From: Immersiella caudata | Lineage: Eukaryota > Ascomycota > Sordariomycetes > Sordariales > Lasiosphaeriaceae | Assembly (NCBI GenBank): GCA_030512335.1 | Contig: JAULSU010000004.1 | Coordinates: 5,208,001 to 5,272,000, forward strand | Reading direction: 5' to 3' | DNA: 64,000 nt | Shown here: positions 10,560 through 21,663 of the stretch, in pieces | How the letters are laid out: each line of letters opens with the position of its first letter | How positions within the stretch are numbered: the stretch's first letter is position 1 | Program-made: the position numbers and the translations under genes | The notes under the pieces: generated by a model | What the model was told of the DNA's origin: nothing | Database searches by the model: none | What the model saw: only the letters and a program-made list of their open reading frames with translations

Positions 10560-11112
10560 CCCAACTTCGCGGCATAGGCCAAGCACCACCCGAGCTCAAA
10601 AGCACGCACCCTCAGGGAAAAGCCCCGCAACTAATCACCACCGACGGCTGCGTCCTCACGCAAATGAGCGCCATCCTTCTCTACCTCTTTCGCACCCACG
10701 ACAAAGATCATAAATTCCATGATCCGAAGCATTCCATCGACGATGCTACACCGTGAGGAGTACCTCGTTTTGCTGGGTGCGGATTTAGGGTCGAAGTTGG
10801 GGTCGAAGTTGATATTTAACGGCGTCACGGCGCTGAGTCCCTGGTTCATCCGCCCCCTGTTAAACAAAGTGAAATCAACAATCAGCGCCATGGTGCGAGA
10901 TCCTGATCTAGAGGGGATAATGGGGGTTTTGGGATCGGAATTGGAGGATTGGAGAGAGCGGTATAGCAGAAGGGAGAACCTCGGGCGGGAGGGCTTTGCG
11001 TTGAAGTTTTTGTGGACTTGGGGCGCTATGCCGAGGTTTGTGAAGTTGGGGAGGTATGGGAGGGGGAAGGGGTGGTGGGAGAGGTGTGAGGGGAGGGAGG
11101 GTGGAAGGGGGC
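10560..11112 (+). pseudogene. Glutathione S-transferase-like gene remnant
   Basis: A first frame (about 10565-10750) reads PPELKSTHPQGKAPQLITTD and then GCVLTQMSAILLYL, the typical end of the GST thioredoxin fold (NPxGKxPxL, DG, LTxSxAIxxYL). It ends at a stop. A second frame, shifted, continues REEYLVLLGADLGSKL and TALSPWFIRPLLNKV, which fits the start of the GST helical domain. A GKGWWERCEGREG stretch recalls the family's WxxRxxxRP region. No intron boundary can join the two frames, and the N-terminal strand-helix and the middle of the helical domain are missing. It is probably a dead gene. A sequencing indel explains only one of the defects. Confidence 0.55.
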
Positions 11113-12050
11113 GTTGGGGAGGGGGAATGGGTATGATTTGGATTTTCCGGGGAAGTGGTGAGGAGGATGAGGGGGTGGTGAGGTTTTTTTTTTGTGGTGG
11201 TGTAAGGAGATGGCTGGGTGGAGGCTGCTAGTGTTGGGGCAGCTCAAGGCTTTCCCGGCTCTCGCGATCAGGAGGGAAATTGGTGTTTTTGCGGGTTCCT
11301 TTTTTCTGGAGGAGGGTTGTTGGCGCGTGATCGCGCCTTGGAAAGGCAGGAACGATCGATAAGGCCGAATCCCCAGGCATTTGCAGTCTCCGCCTATTCA
11401 AGCAAAGTAGGAAGGGCAGTTCGAGGTTCGATGCCGGTGAAGATCGATAGAAGCTGCCATTCCCTGACGAGGAGAGGGTCCGGGGGGAAGCCAGTGAGAT
11501 GGGCTTTCGCAGCAGGACAAGAATCCGGCGAATGGCTCCATTCCCTTGGCAAGCAAGTGTCTCTGCCAGTATTGGCCGAAACGAGCGATGGGCTGCGGGG
11601 AAAGGGGCTACCTGTGCAACTTGGGCGGTGGGGTGCAAGTTGGCGACTGCATTGCGATGCTTCCTACCACGACGCCACACATACTCGAGAGACGGAAAGT
11701 GGTTCGCTCAGGATTGTTGGACGAGCGCATGTTCATGCTTTGATCGAAGGGATGGCGATGCATGGCGACGAAGAGCAGCACATATGGCTGTACTAGCCTG
11801 GCTTCGGGAGAAGATCAAGAACCCTTGGCGTCAACCCTTTTGTTTGCAGTTCTGAACCAGGGGTGAGTGGTCTGGCAAGTTTCTGAGTCGGGCTCTTGGC
11901 GACCAATCATTCTGATCAATTTCTCCGACCAGCTGCACGCATGGATGCCTGAGCTGCCTCACGAAGTGGGACCCCTCCTCAGGAAAAACGCATGTCAAGG
12001 GAAAGCGCAACGCGTGTTCTCCGGTCCCTTTTCCACCATCTTTTCACGCC
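11113..12050. other. Intergenic, 0.94 kb
   Basis: Open frames occur on both strands (for example 11228-11680), but none shows a family motif, signal peptide or matching splice sites. Read as promoter of the F-box gene and spacer. Confidence 0.4.
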
Positions 12051-14114
12051 ATGGAGACGCAACACATCGTTCAAAGTCACGGTGGCACCGGGCAATCCGA
12101 CTCGGGGCTGGAGCTTACACCAGAAATGGGTATCATGTCGCTGCCAGTCGAGCTGCTGCTCTCGATCGTGTGGAGCAATCGACTCGACCAAGACGACGTT
12201 GGGGCCCTTCGAGCGACCTGCCGCGCGTTTGCCCCAGCCGCCGCCAGCCGACTCTTCTTCCGCATCTACATCTCCAAGCTCATTGCCGACCGCGACGATT
12301 TTATCGCCATTTGCAATAGCCCGCACCTCGCGCACCACGTAAGGGAGGTCGAATGGCTGGAGATTTCTCACGCTGTCGACGACTTCATAAATAAGTTTCC
12401 CGCTAATGAGGAATGGACCCTCGCCGACCCTCTTGCCAACCTGTACCGATATATGGAGACGGCATCTGCATCGCTGTTTTGGCTTTTCAACACACCCACG
12501 GATCCGGTCCGGACCGTTGCCTTTGACGCCGACGCCATCGCGGCCACTCGCAGGGACACGGTTGCTGCTTTCTGCCCTGTTTTCGAGGCGGCCATCGACA
12601 AACTGCCAAACGTACAAGCCTTTATCTCCCGCCCCATGACCTCGGAAAGGGTCCTATCTAACCTAGAGTATCCCATTACGGCATGGCAGTTCCAAAGCTT
12701 CCAGGAGACGGCTCCAGCGAACTCCGAAACGAACGATGGCCTCTTTCTCTTTCTCCTCCCCGCCATGGGTCGCCCGACGTCCTCCGTGGCTCAGCTACGC
12801 TGGCACGAAGAGTTTCCTGGCTTCAGCTTTCTCCGCACCTTCCCAGACTCTGCCTTTGAGGGGTTGGAATCCTTGGAGATTCATCTCGTGCAGTGGCCGG
12901 GGAGAGTTCATCTCGAGGACGAATACGACCTCTCGAGACTCAAGGCCGCATTGATAAATGCAAGCCCAAGCCTGCGTCATTTCACGCTTGGCATGGAAAA
13001 CGTTTCCCTCAAGATAGGAGGGCGGCCTTTAGACGCGGGTCTACCAGCTAAAATTTCTGGCTGGCTCAGTAACGGCCACTTCGCGCTGCGGTCCCTGAGC
13101 CTTTACCATGTGCGCGTCTCGGCAAACACCCTCCTACAGCTCGTTCGGGCCAACGCCAGCTCGCTCCACCATCTTCGCACCGAAAATATCCCAGTCAGCT
13201 TCCGGCTGATGCGGAGTATTTCTCGAATCCAGGGGCTCCGATTAGATTCGATTCAGATTATCCGAGACGCGGAAGAGGTACAGGGCGAAGGACCGCGTTG
13301 GGGACACGATTACATCGATGATGAACTTTCAACGCTGGATGAGGAGGAGTTTTCCAACGATGAATCGCCGCATGCCTGGAGTGGCCTATTGCTCAGAAAA
13401 GAGCTTGTCTCGGAAGCTTCTCTTCTCAGATTCTTGCGAGGAGCCCCCATAGCCAACGACGACGACCAGCGAATACACGATTCTGTAAACGCAGACGTTC
13501 CCGTCCTCATCTCAACGCTCCCAAAGGACAAGACAACCATAGAAAACGACTCTGCGAGCGAAACGGAGTCGGAGGGTAGCGTTGAATACCGTCGGCGCAC
13601 CGGCCCATGGTGGGCGTGGGGACGATACTTTCACCTCGATGACAACGGACAGGTCTTTGCTTGGCAAGTCCCAGAGGAAAGCTCTGATGAGCACAAGACT
13701 GAAACGTGGAGGTTCACATCCCGTGATAGCGAGGTGGCGTTCGGCGACGACCCTTTGGAATACTTTGAGGACTGGGATCCCGAGGCCGGGGACCACGAGG
13801 AGCCCATGCCGTACTGCCCGGCTCTCACGAAATTCGCTACAAGGGGCTTGGACGAAGAAGACATCGAAGCGTATTTGGGAGACTCGGAGACCTTTCAACT
13901 TGTCCAAAACCTAAATGACATTGATGAGATAATTGCGGATCATCCTAGGGAGGGTGGCGATCCGAACAGTCTTGAAGCGTACTGTGTGGAGGGCCCAGGC
14001 TTGGAGTTTTGGAAGACTCTCAAACAGGTGCGGCCACCGCGCGGGGCGGTACGGTATGACGTCGCAGAAGACCCGTATACAATGTCGGTGTCTAGGAGGC
14101 TTTGGGGGTGGTAG
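12051..14114 (+). CDS. F-box-like protein, 687 aa
   Basis: Intronless, from ATG 12051. Residues about 28-75 give an F-box-like module: GIMSLPVELLLSIVWSNRLD, then ALRATCRAFAPAAASRLFFR. The rest is leucine-rich without regular repeats, followed by an acidic 120-residue segment (DDELSTLDEEEFSNDES, SASETESEGSVEYRRR) and a Trp-rich end. F-box proteins recruit substrates to SCF ubiquitin ligases through Skp1. In filamentous fungi this long, poorly conserved class is common and mostly uncharacterised. The target is unknown. Confidence 0.8.
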   Translation: METQHIVQSHGGTGQSDSGLELTPEMGIMSLPVELLLSIVWSNRLDQDDVGALRATCRAFAPAAASRLFFRIYISKLIADRDDFIAICNSPHLAHHVREVEWLEISHAVDDFINKFPANEEWTLADPLANLYRYMETASASLFWLFNTPTDPVRTVAFDADAIAATRRDTVAAFCPVFEAAIDKLPNVQAFISRPMTSERVLSNLEYPITAWQFQSFQETAPANSETNDGLFLFLLPAMGRPTSSVAQLRWHEEFPGFSFLRTFPDSAFEGLESLEIHLVQWPGRVHLEDEYDLSRLKAALINASPSLRHFTLGMENVSLKIGGRPLDAGLPAKISGWLSNGHFALRSLSLYHVRVSANTLLQLVRANASSLHHLRTENIPVSFRLMRSISRIQGLRLDSIQIIRDAEEVQGEGPRWGHDYIDDELSTLDEEEFSNDESPHAWSGLLLRKELVSEASLLRFLRGAPIANDDDQRIHDSVNADVPVLISTLPKDKTTIENDSASETESEGSVEYRRRTGPWWAWGRYFHLDDNGQVFAWQVPEESSDEHKTETWRFTSRDSEVAFGDDPLEYFEDWDPEAGDHEEPMPYCPALTKFATRGLDEEDIEAYLGDSETFQLVQNLNDIDEIIADHPREGGDPNSLEAYCVEGPGLEFWKTLKQVRPPRGAVRYDVAEDPYTMSVSRRLWGW

Positions 14115-14345
14115 TACATCTCTTGTTTGCTTCTGTAGGGGGACGAAAAGTTATCACCGCGGCATGCTTTAGTCGTTTGCCAGGTATGGGGCCTGTAAAA
14201 ATGGAATTGTGACTGGTCTTTAGACTCTCCAATTTCATCCACATTTTCCCGGCTTGCAAGATTGCGGAGAGAAGACGACAAGATGTGTTTACCTTATTGG
14301 GAAGCAGTCTGTGGTCCGGAGAGAAGCTTGGGCATTCTTGCACTG

Positions 14346-14721
14346 CTGAACATGCCAAAAAGGGAGATTCCACGGCCCATCCACCTCATTCTCGTGGTAC
14401 GGCTTGACCCACAAGCAGTTTGGGAAGAAGGCGGAGATGGGCGAGAACGAGGACGCAGAAGCCGAGAAGCCCGTCTTATTCCTGGTTGTTCAGCTCAGCG
14501 ATGGACCCCGCGCAGTTCCTTTTCCAGGTTTCAGATACCATGCATGGCAACACTGTCTGCTCGTCAAGGTAGGTTCGGCCTCAACGAGAAGAATCGAGAC
14601 ATGGAGGCACACTGACAAGGCATTTCATCAGGTCCAAGACACCACCATGGCCACATCTTGGCTTCTCCTGAGTCTAAGGAACCTTTGGGTGGAGGGGGAA
14701 AAGAACAACGCCACAGACTGA
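14346..14721 (+). CDS. Possible small spliced ORF of unknown function
   Basis: A plus-strand frame reads STSFSWYGLTHKQFGKKAEM and then PVLFLVVQLSDGPRAVPFPG. It is followed by a well-formed 62-bp intron at 14570-14631 (GTAGGT, CTGAC, ATCAG) whose removal keeps frame and ends VEGEKNNATD-stop at 14721. No ATG is visible in this frame before an upstream stop, so either a 5' exon is missing from the reading or the frame is spurious. No family recognised. Confidence 0.25.
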
Positions 14722-14770
14722 GATCAGTGGAGGCAGTGGAGAAGAGAAATAGAGCAAAAAGGAGATTTGA

Positions 14771-14858
14771 TGCCTAGTACTGGAATCGAACCAGTGATCT
14801 TTGCATGTCATCCAATAGAGGATACAAGTGCAACGCATTACCACTGTGCTAACCAGGC
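14771..14858 (-). tRNA. tRNA-Thr (anticodon UGU) with a 16-nt intron
   Basis: The 7-bp acceptor stem pairs GCCTGGT with ACTAGGC (one G-U). The D-arm is GCAC-AGTGGTA-ATGC. The anticodon stem TTGCA/TGCAA closes loop CTTGTAA. The T-arm is ACTGG-TTCGATT-CCAGT, and the discriminator is A. The anticodon (TGT on the tRNA strand) is at 14824-14826. The intron 14807-14822 sits one base 3' of the anticodon, the standard nuclear position cut by tRNA-splicing endonuclease. The mature body is 72 nt. Confidence 0.93.
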
Positions 14859-15494
14859 TTGTTTGATGAGATTGGGGATCAGTAACTGGATTCTTGATGG
14901 CGGGGTGGCGTCAAGACGGGGCGAGGGGGAAGACGCCCGAAGTCGCTCCAGGCATCGCCAAACAGCCTTGCCAACGCATTTTGCAAGGTACGCCTGTCAT
15001 TACAACAACTATTTCATTATAACCCTATTACGGGCGGTGTTTTTTTGTCTAAGTGATGCCAGTGAAGAACGGCACGCAAGTGGTAAGCGAGGCTTGGTGC
15101 AAACGAAGCAATGGCAACAACATCACGAACTGCTGTGTCGCAGAACCTTAACCATCTGTATCTTTCAGTTTCAAGATTCAGGATCGAGAGTATCTGAATG
15201 TAACTGAAGGCAGCAGAAATATGGCGCATTGTTCTGGGTGTTAACAGTTGGGATGGGCTATTCCGTGATGGTGCAGTGACATTCCTTGGCAACATTTTCA
15301 AGTTCAACCATTCGCTCAGGCAAATTCCTGGGCGAACTCGCGTTGACTGGCTGCCTCAATCGGTTGCACCCTTACACAAAACACAAAAGCTACCACCAAG
15401 ACTTCATTCCACAAAATAAAAACATTCATCCATCACATCACACTACAAACAGTTCACTTTTCATCTACCAACCTAACCACAAACAACCTTAAAA
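14859..15494. other. Intergenic, 0.64 kb
   Basis: Upstream of the tRNA and the 2EXR-like relic. The stretch before 15495 is CA-rich (ACCACAAACAACC), as in fungal 5' leaders. Nothing else seen. Confidence 0.4.
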
Positions 15495-16445
15495 ATGCCA
15501 CGCCAGGCCACCTCCTTGAGGCGCCAAACCTCCGCAACCCCCTTCCCCCTCGAACTCCGCGAAAAAGTCTGGGAAGAGTCCCTCCTCTCCTCGGCAGCCA
15601 CCCAACCAACCTCCAACCCCAAACTTACTACTTACGGCCTAGCCTCTCCCCTCCCCTTTTACACCCACCTCCCTACACCCCTCGCCCACACCTCCGTCGA
15701 ATCCCTCACCGTCGCCACCCGCCTGCAACACACCGACCGCACCATCTTCAAGCGCGAAACCCCCCTCGACAACATCGGCACCCTGGATAACATCAACCAC
15801 CGCCTCTTTCCTCTCTCTCCTCTCAAATGACACCCCGTTGGTGATCAACCTGGGTTTACATCTTGCAGCGCGAGCCTAAGCTGTTAAACCTCCGGGAGAA
15901 CAAAGAGCAAGCGAATCGCTTTATTAGACTGCTAGAAAAAGCGACATATGGACAAGTGAAGATACTGAGCGGGGAGTGCCAGCGTTTTATAATCCCCGAG
16001 GAAGTGGAAGTGGACGAGCAGGTCTTCGGGGTCATGGAGTCCAGGACAGGATGGGAAGACGAGGTTGGTCAGTCTGAGCGATGAGAAGACGATGGAGAAA
16101 CTGAGGGCGGTGGCGGGGATGTGCAAGATGGAGTGGCAGTTTGCGGATGAAACGGGGGAGATGAGGAGGGGGATTGAGGAGAGGGCGTTGGGGCCTTTGG
16201 TGGATTTGTGGGGGAGGGTGGGGGCGATTAGAAAGAGGAAGGGGGAGGTGGTGGGGGATATGCCGAGGGTAGAGGTTTGTGTGAATGTTGAGGTTGATCA
16301 GACGACGGAGGACTGGGGAGGGTCGGTGGGTATGTGGGGCGTGGGTGCGTTGAGTCCGGAGCGAAGGAGGGAGGAGTGGCGAGGAGGGGGATTGTGTGAT
16401 AACTTGGGTCGACAGGGGAGTTTCGGTTTGAAGAAGGTGCTTTGA
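15495..16445 (+). pseudogene. 2EXR-like (F-box-related) gene with at least three frameshifts
   Basis: The first frame starts at ATG 15495 and includes TPFPLELREKVWEESLL, the 2EXR-type opening (FPxELRxxIWExxL) found in fungal incompatibility-associated proteins. The probable reading then changes frame near 15810 (LSLLSNDTPLVINLGLHLAA), again near 15870 (REPKLLNLRENKEQANRFIR), and again near 16060 (LVSLSDEKTMEKLRAVAG), ending at 16445. The gaps are too short for introns. Each segment looks protein-like, so this seems to be one gene disrupted by indels. Codon use switches from C-rich to G-rich within it, as in intact neighbours. Confidence 0.55.
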
Positions 16446-16611
16446 AGGAGTTGCTTGTAGCTTGAAATGATCTCCATTTTATGGAGTGTAACACTAGAAA
16501 ATTGATGTTTCGCAGCAACATCTCGCTTGGTATAACCTCCACCGCCTTCCTGCTGACCGGGATCACAGATCCCATCCAGTCCAACATCTCCCCTGTCCAT
16601 ATCCAAATATC

Positions 16612-18165
16612 TTACACAATTGCAGATGCCTTTCCATGCAGCACCGGGTTTACCCTGTCGTCCCACTCAAACTTGAAGTCCGGGCCCAATTGCTTCCTGC
16701 ACGCCGTTGTCACTGCCTCCCACACGTTCGCAAACACGCCAAAGTTGGCTGGGTTCTCCTCATCGTTCTCTCCTCCCTGGAACACGCCCGTTCGCACAAG
16801 ACATGTGTTCCAGCCGTACATGTTGCCGCCAACGATATCCGAAGCAGGGTTGTCGCCGATCATGTAGACATTCTCCGGGACGCGCTCCTCGCCGTGGAGA
16901 ACATCCATCCACGATGCAATGACCTCGTCGGCGTACTTGTAGGTGGCCAACTCAGGCTTGCCATAGACGACACGCTCGAGATCGACGCCGGTGAGGGCCT
17001 TGTACATGGCCTCGAGGCCGATGCGGAAGGCGCCCTGGCTCATGCGTGGGATGGGATGCTCTGTGGGGCAAAGCATGTCGCCCTGGGAGAAGTAGATGGG
17101 GATGCGCTCCGAGACAGGATCCTCAGCAGTGGTGCCGAGTCTCCCCTTCTTGGAACGGAGGAGGTCCATGATGATTTGCATGTCGGTGGCGTAGTCGCGC
17201 GAGTCGGAGAAGACCATGATGGCTTCGATCTCGACTTGGGTGAAGTCGCGAGGGCGGGAGGAGGCGCGCTCGGCGTCGGTGAAGACGCGGTAGGGGGCGA
17301 TGGAGGGGTCCCAGGCGACAATGTCGTTGGGGACGATGATGTCCTTGAAGCCGTATTGCTCGGCGACTTCGCGGCAGCGGTACTCCTCGCCACCGACCAC
17401 AAGGACGGTGCTGTAGTACTCGGCAAGGGCGCGCATCGGCGTGTGACTTTGGATGAACTGGTCGGTGGAGACTGGGTTCTGGAGAATCTTGGCGAGCTGC
17501 TCTGTGCGGGCGAGTTCGGGCTTGCCAGAGCCGTTGGTGAGGAAGATATGAGGGATCTTGATGCCAAGCTCGTTGTTGCCGTTGAGCATCGAGAGGACTT
17601 TCTGGCCCTCGGGGATGAGCCTGTCGCCATGGACGAGCACACCGTCGATGTCGAAGACGAAAGCCATGTTCTTTGCGCCTCTAACCTTCTCAGCGTTAAC
17701 GTCCTGCACTCGGGAGGCTAGAATCTCGCGCGTCGGCTGCATCTGGGCCATGTCGGGCCTCGCGCCAGTGGCCGAAGCAAGCGCATCTTGAACGTCGGCA
17801 AAGGTAACGCTGCTCAGACGCGACTGTCGCTTGGATCGTGGGATGGGAAGGGCTGCACCAAACGAGTTCCTCGACAGTCTTCGTTCCTTCATAGAAGGGG
17901 GCGCCGACAGTTGATTCATGTACTGGGACGCGTGAGCGTCGGGAGATCGGGTTGCCGGTACCTCGATGGTGTTGTGTGATCCGGGCGATGTGGGAATGGC
18001 GATTCCATGCTCGACGATGTGGTTGAGACTGCTCCAGCTCTCCGTCTTCTTGTGTGCATGTCCAAAGCGGCTTCTTGGTGGTGCTGCCTTGGTTGGTGAC
18101 TCTGGAGGTGTGTTGAGTGGCTGCTGAACGCCATGGCTGATGTTTGAAAATGCTGAGTTCTCCAT
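16612..18165 (-). CDS. HAD-superfamily IIA hydrolase, CECR5/YKR070W-like, 517 aa
   Basis: The start is ATG 18165 (CACACAATGGAG); the frame is open further upstream only from a TTG. The N-terminal 160 residues are Ser/Pro-rich and probably unstructured. The HAD core follows: motif I FVFDIDGVLVHGD, motif II IFLTNGSGKPE, motif III lysine in VYGKPELATYKY, and motif IV MIGDNPASDIVGG with VRTGVFQGGEN at the end. The layout matches the mitochondrial/cytosolic IIA subfamily of HAD phosphatases with a C2 cap. Many members act on phosphorylated small molecules such as glycerol phosphate-like substrates; the exact substrate is unknown. No introns. Confidence 0.88.
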   Translation of the reverse strand: MENSAFSNISHGVQQPLNTPPESPTKAAPPRSRFGHAHKKTESWSSLNHIVEHGIAIPTSPGSHNTIEVPATRSPDAHASQYMNQLSAPPSMKERRLSRNSFGAALPIPRSKRQSRLSSVTFADVQDALASATGARPDMAQMQPTREILASRVQDVNAEKVRGAKNMAFVFDIDGVLVHGDRLIPEGQKVLSMLNGNNELGIKIPHIFLTNGSGKPELARTEQLAKILQNPVSTDQFIQSHTPMRALAEYYSTVLVVGGEEYRCREVAEQYGFKDIIVPNDIVAWDPSIAPYRVFTDAERASSRPRDFTQVEIEAIMVFSDSRDYATDMQIIMDLLRSKKGRLGTTAEDPVSERIPIYFSQGDMLCPTEHPIPRMSQGAFRIGLEAMYKALTGVDLERVVYGKPELATYKYADEVIASWMDVLHGEERVPENVYMIGDNPASDIVGGNMYGWNTCLVRTGVFQGGENDEENPANFGVFANVWEAVTTACRKQLGPDFKFEWDDRVNPVLHGKASAIV

Positions 18166-19584
18166 TGTGTGGTGCTGGTATTGATATGTAATCTTGATGA
18201 ACGATGAATGTGGGTTGGAAAGCGGATGAAAGAAGATGTTCAAATATCGGGAAGATGAATGATGCCGTTAGACCGCTGGGGTGAGGACCGATACAGGCCT
18301 TATATCGATCGCGTTTCTCGTCTGTCCTTAGTTGAAGTCGTCCTCATCCACAAGAGCCCATGCGAACCCCTATTTTCTTACACAATGCGTTCGTCCGAAG
18401 GTGCGGCGAAGATGTCGATCTGAATTTTGGTCTCTCGACCCAGCTCCAGAATGACGGCATTTCAGCTGAATTTTGCCTCGAGACATCCACCCATGGTCCG
18501 ACGCCAAGTGTCGAATCCATCTGAACGGTGAGTATTCGGGGTTTCTGTGCAAGGACGGCGTGGCGGGGCCCGAGTCGGCAAACCCTCTGTCAAGGAGGAT
18601 ACCGGGAACGTCCTACCGGTACACAATTTTCGGTGTGGCGGCTTTGACAGCCCTACCAGGTCGTTGTGTGCGCTTGTTCGTCATAGCTCGGTGTTTCGCC
18701 TGGAACTTGCTCCGCCGAAGCAGAGGGGCGGGTGGGGCAGCAGCAGCCTCTGCTCTTTCCTCGCGTTTCCTCGCCTCAAGTCAATGCCAATAGGCCTCGG
18801 TGCTTCGAGAAACCGTCGAGAACCAAACTGGCCCCCCAGAACCGCCACAAAAGCTTCGCTCCTTCAGCGCGCGACACCGGATCAGTCGTTTTGCCCGTCA
18901 TGACTCGTCGCAAGTTCGGATAGGCTCGGAATGCGGCCTTCGTTTCATCTTTGTCGGCCCAACCCAGAAAATCGAACCTCGCTCCGGCATATCCGCCACC
19001 ACGTCATGCGAGATGCCGTGCGTTGCCGTTCGTCCAAGCTCTGTGCAGGTTCACCCCGGGACATTCTCACCGTCGCTTCAGGTCCCCGCCACGTGGGTTC
19101 CGACGTCATGTTGTGGAACAGCGCTTGTGGTTGCACCCGCCGTCACCGGCTCGCCTGATTGGCGGGCCGGCCGCTCCAGGCCTTGGCAGTGTCTTGGCTG
19201 GTTGCAACCGACCCTGAATCGCCCTGAGCGGTGCCTGAAAAGCGGCACATCCAAGCCGCCGACCAGGTACCGGCGCCGCCAGTGCCTCCCGCAGGCGAGA
19301 AGGGCCAGGAAAGATCTGCGAAAAAGGTTTTACACGTGGCCGCTCGGAGGCTGGCTCGAGCCAGACATGTGCCGATTTATGTGATGCACCCCGAGTATCA
19401 GCGGGTGCTATCTCAGACCACTCCAACCTGCGCGATTTTGCTGCTAATCTCCACTATCACCCAGGACAGACGACCAACATCACCGCTTCGGACGCACCGC
19501 CTCCGAGAGAACCAGATACAACCCGCCGCTCACCGCTAGTTCCCGAGCTTCCTGCCCTTCCTCGATTCTCAGCACACCGCAGCG
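18166..19584. other. Divergent intergenic region, 1.4 kb (HAD hydrolase / aldo-keto reductase)
   Basis: It separates two outward-facing genes and must hold both promoters. No RNA gene, repeat or conserved protein seen. Confidence 0.4.
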
Positions 19585-20577
19585 ATGCCGGCCGCAAAGA
19601 TGCCCGAACAGACGCTCTCCTCGAGAACATACACGCTCAACAATGGCGTCAAAGTTCCCGCCGTCGGATTCGGAACCTTTGCAAACGAGGGCGCCACCGG
19701 CGAGACGTACCGCGCAGTCACAAAGGCCCTGGAGGTTGGATACCGCCATCTCGACTGCGCATGGTTCTACAACAACGAGGAAGAAGTCGGCTCTGCGCTC
19801 CAAGATTTCCTCACCCTGAACCCGCACGTCAAGCGCCAGGACATTTTCATCTGCACCAAGGTCTGGAACCACCTGCACCAGCCGGAAGACGTCAAGTGGA
19901 GCATTCGAAATTCCTGCTCCAAGTTGAGAGTCGACTATGTGGACCTCTTCTTGGTGCACTGGCCGATCGCCGCCGAGAAAAATGATGACAGGACACCAAA
20001 GATTGGCGCCGACGGAAAATACGTCATCGATAATGAGCTCACCGAAAATCCAGAGCCAACATGGCGGGCCATGGAGGAGCTCGTGGAGGCTGGTGTTGTG
20101 AGGTCGATTGGAGTGTCCAACTGGACGATCAAGGGCCTCGAGCAGCTTCTCAAGTTCGCGCACATCAAGCCGACCGTCAACCAGATTGAGATTCACCCCT
20201 TTTTGCCAAATACCGAGCTGGTCGAGTTTTGCTTCAAGAACCAGATAATTCCAGCTGCGTATTCCCCGCTGGGATCCCAGAACCAGGTGCCGTCAACTGG
20301 GGAGATGGTCAGGGAGAACGCGGCGCTCAAGAAGGTGGCAAAACGCAGCGGGCACAATCTTGCGCAGGTACTGCTCGCGTGGGGACTCAAAAGGGGGTAC
20401 ATCGTCTTGCCGAAGAGCTCGACGCCTGAGCGGATTGAGAGCAACTTTGACATTCCCGAGTTGCGACAGGAGGACTTTGAGGCCATTCAGCGGGTCGCAA
20501 AGGGGAGGCACTGCAGATTTGTCAACATGAAGGATACGTTTGGTTATGATGTTTGGCCAGTGGAGAACACGGCATAG
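19585..20577 (+). CDS. Aldo-keto reductase, 330 aa
   Basis: Intronless from ATG 19585. The (beta/alpha)8 AKR signature is complete: VGYRHLDCAWFYNNEEEVG with the catalytic Asp57 and Tyr62, Lys92 in FICTKVWN, and His125 in LFLVHWPI. The NADPH-binding end is YIVLPKSSTPERIESN. It reduces aldehydes or ketoses (glyceraldehyde, xylose or galacturonate-type). The family cannot be narrowed further from motifs alone. Cytosolic. Confidence 0.92.
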   Translation: MPAAKMPEQTLSSRTYTLNNGVKVPAVGFGTFANEGATGETYRAVTKALEVGYRHLDCAWFYNNEEEVGSALQDFLTLNPHVKRQDIFICTKVWNHLHQPEDVKWSIRNSCSKLRVDYVDLFLVHWPIAAEKNDDRTPKIGADGKYVIDNELTENPEPTWRAMEELVEAGVVRSIGVSNWTIKGLEQLLKFAHIKPTVNQIEIHPFLPNTELVEFCFKNQIIPAAYSPLGSQNQVPSTGEMVRENAALKKVAKRSGHNLAQVLLAWGLKRGYIVLPKSSTPERIESNFDIPELRQEDFEAIQRVAKGRHCRFVNMKDTFGYDVWPVENTA

Positions 20578-21663
20578 AGGATAGATGTGGTTTTAGACTT
20601 TAAACAGATAGATTAGAGTTATGAGGAATGAAGATTTGGCTAGAGCGTGAAGCTTGACAATTTGAGTGGCGTAGAAACATCGAGAACCAGGACTGTCAAG
20701 ATCCGGAAGCACGTGGATATTGGCTCATCATGGGCGTCGACAATTTCTCAACCTTGAAGCAAACCTAGGTAGCTGTCAGCATTGGCAAGGAACAAGGTTT
20801 TGGATCGAGGGCGTATCTGGTGGATCAGCTTGTCGCCAGAAGTGTTAGATCATTCTCTTCTCCCAGTGAGTTTAGTTTGAGATACGTCTTTTCGTGTGAC
20901 TGTCGGTCAACAGGCCTCAGTGCATTTAGTTTCAATTAAGCGAGGGCGTGGGAGCCCCTCTGAGGAGCATTGCGTTCAGAGTCAACAATGGGCAAAAAAC
21001 AGCGGAAGTCTCTGACTGGTGCTTTTTGCAAAACCCGAGTGAATGGATCGTGACGCCTTGAAGAGGGGGTTGGTGCCTTACTTGCGGGTGCCCGAGATGC
21101 TAGTTCATGCAATGGGCAGAGGTGCTGGCCCAATGGGAGAACCCCAAGTGGACGGACGCTTTGTGGCAGCATGCCGCATTGGACAGCTGACGAACCAGCT
21201 GTCGGCCTCACTGCATGCAGTCCCATTCAATGCTTTCCTGCTGGTCTGATTTTAAGCTCCCACAACAGTAGCCATGATGAGCGGGCATCTGATCACCCAG
21301 GGAAGAGGGGTTGCTAGACTGACGGGAAGTTACCTGCTGTTGTGCTGATAGGCTAGAATGTTCCTTGGCACGTTCTTATTTGGTGTAAGTTGAGTTGATG
21401 CCTCAACTTTGATGTTTTGCCACCCGACAAGGTTCAAGAACGAAAGTAGGCCGTTCGTGGTTTATTGTCGTCTCGGCTATAAAGATGTTGGCGGTCTGCT
21501 CTTCTCAGAGCAAGTGAATTTCGACACTCGTTGCAATCTGCGCTTCAAGCACCTCAGCTCCAGCACCCGATCCCATTGCTTCAAAGGCTTCAACTTTCGC
21601 CCCGCATCGCACCGGCCTCCATCAAGAACTTGACATCCATACCCGTCCATAGCACATAACACG
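20578..21663. other. Intergenic, 1.1 kb
   Basis: 3' flank of the reductase and promoter of the RNase H-domain gene. No feature recognised. Confidence 0.4.

Noticed and set aside
16636..17721. 361-codon plus-strand ORF
   Set aside because: Exact shadow of the HAD hydrolase coding region, with a Val/Asp/Gly composition typical of antisense reading.
18166..18243. 26-residue extension of the HAD hydrolase
   Set aside because: Its first codon is TTG. ATG 18165 in a good context is the first usable start.
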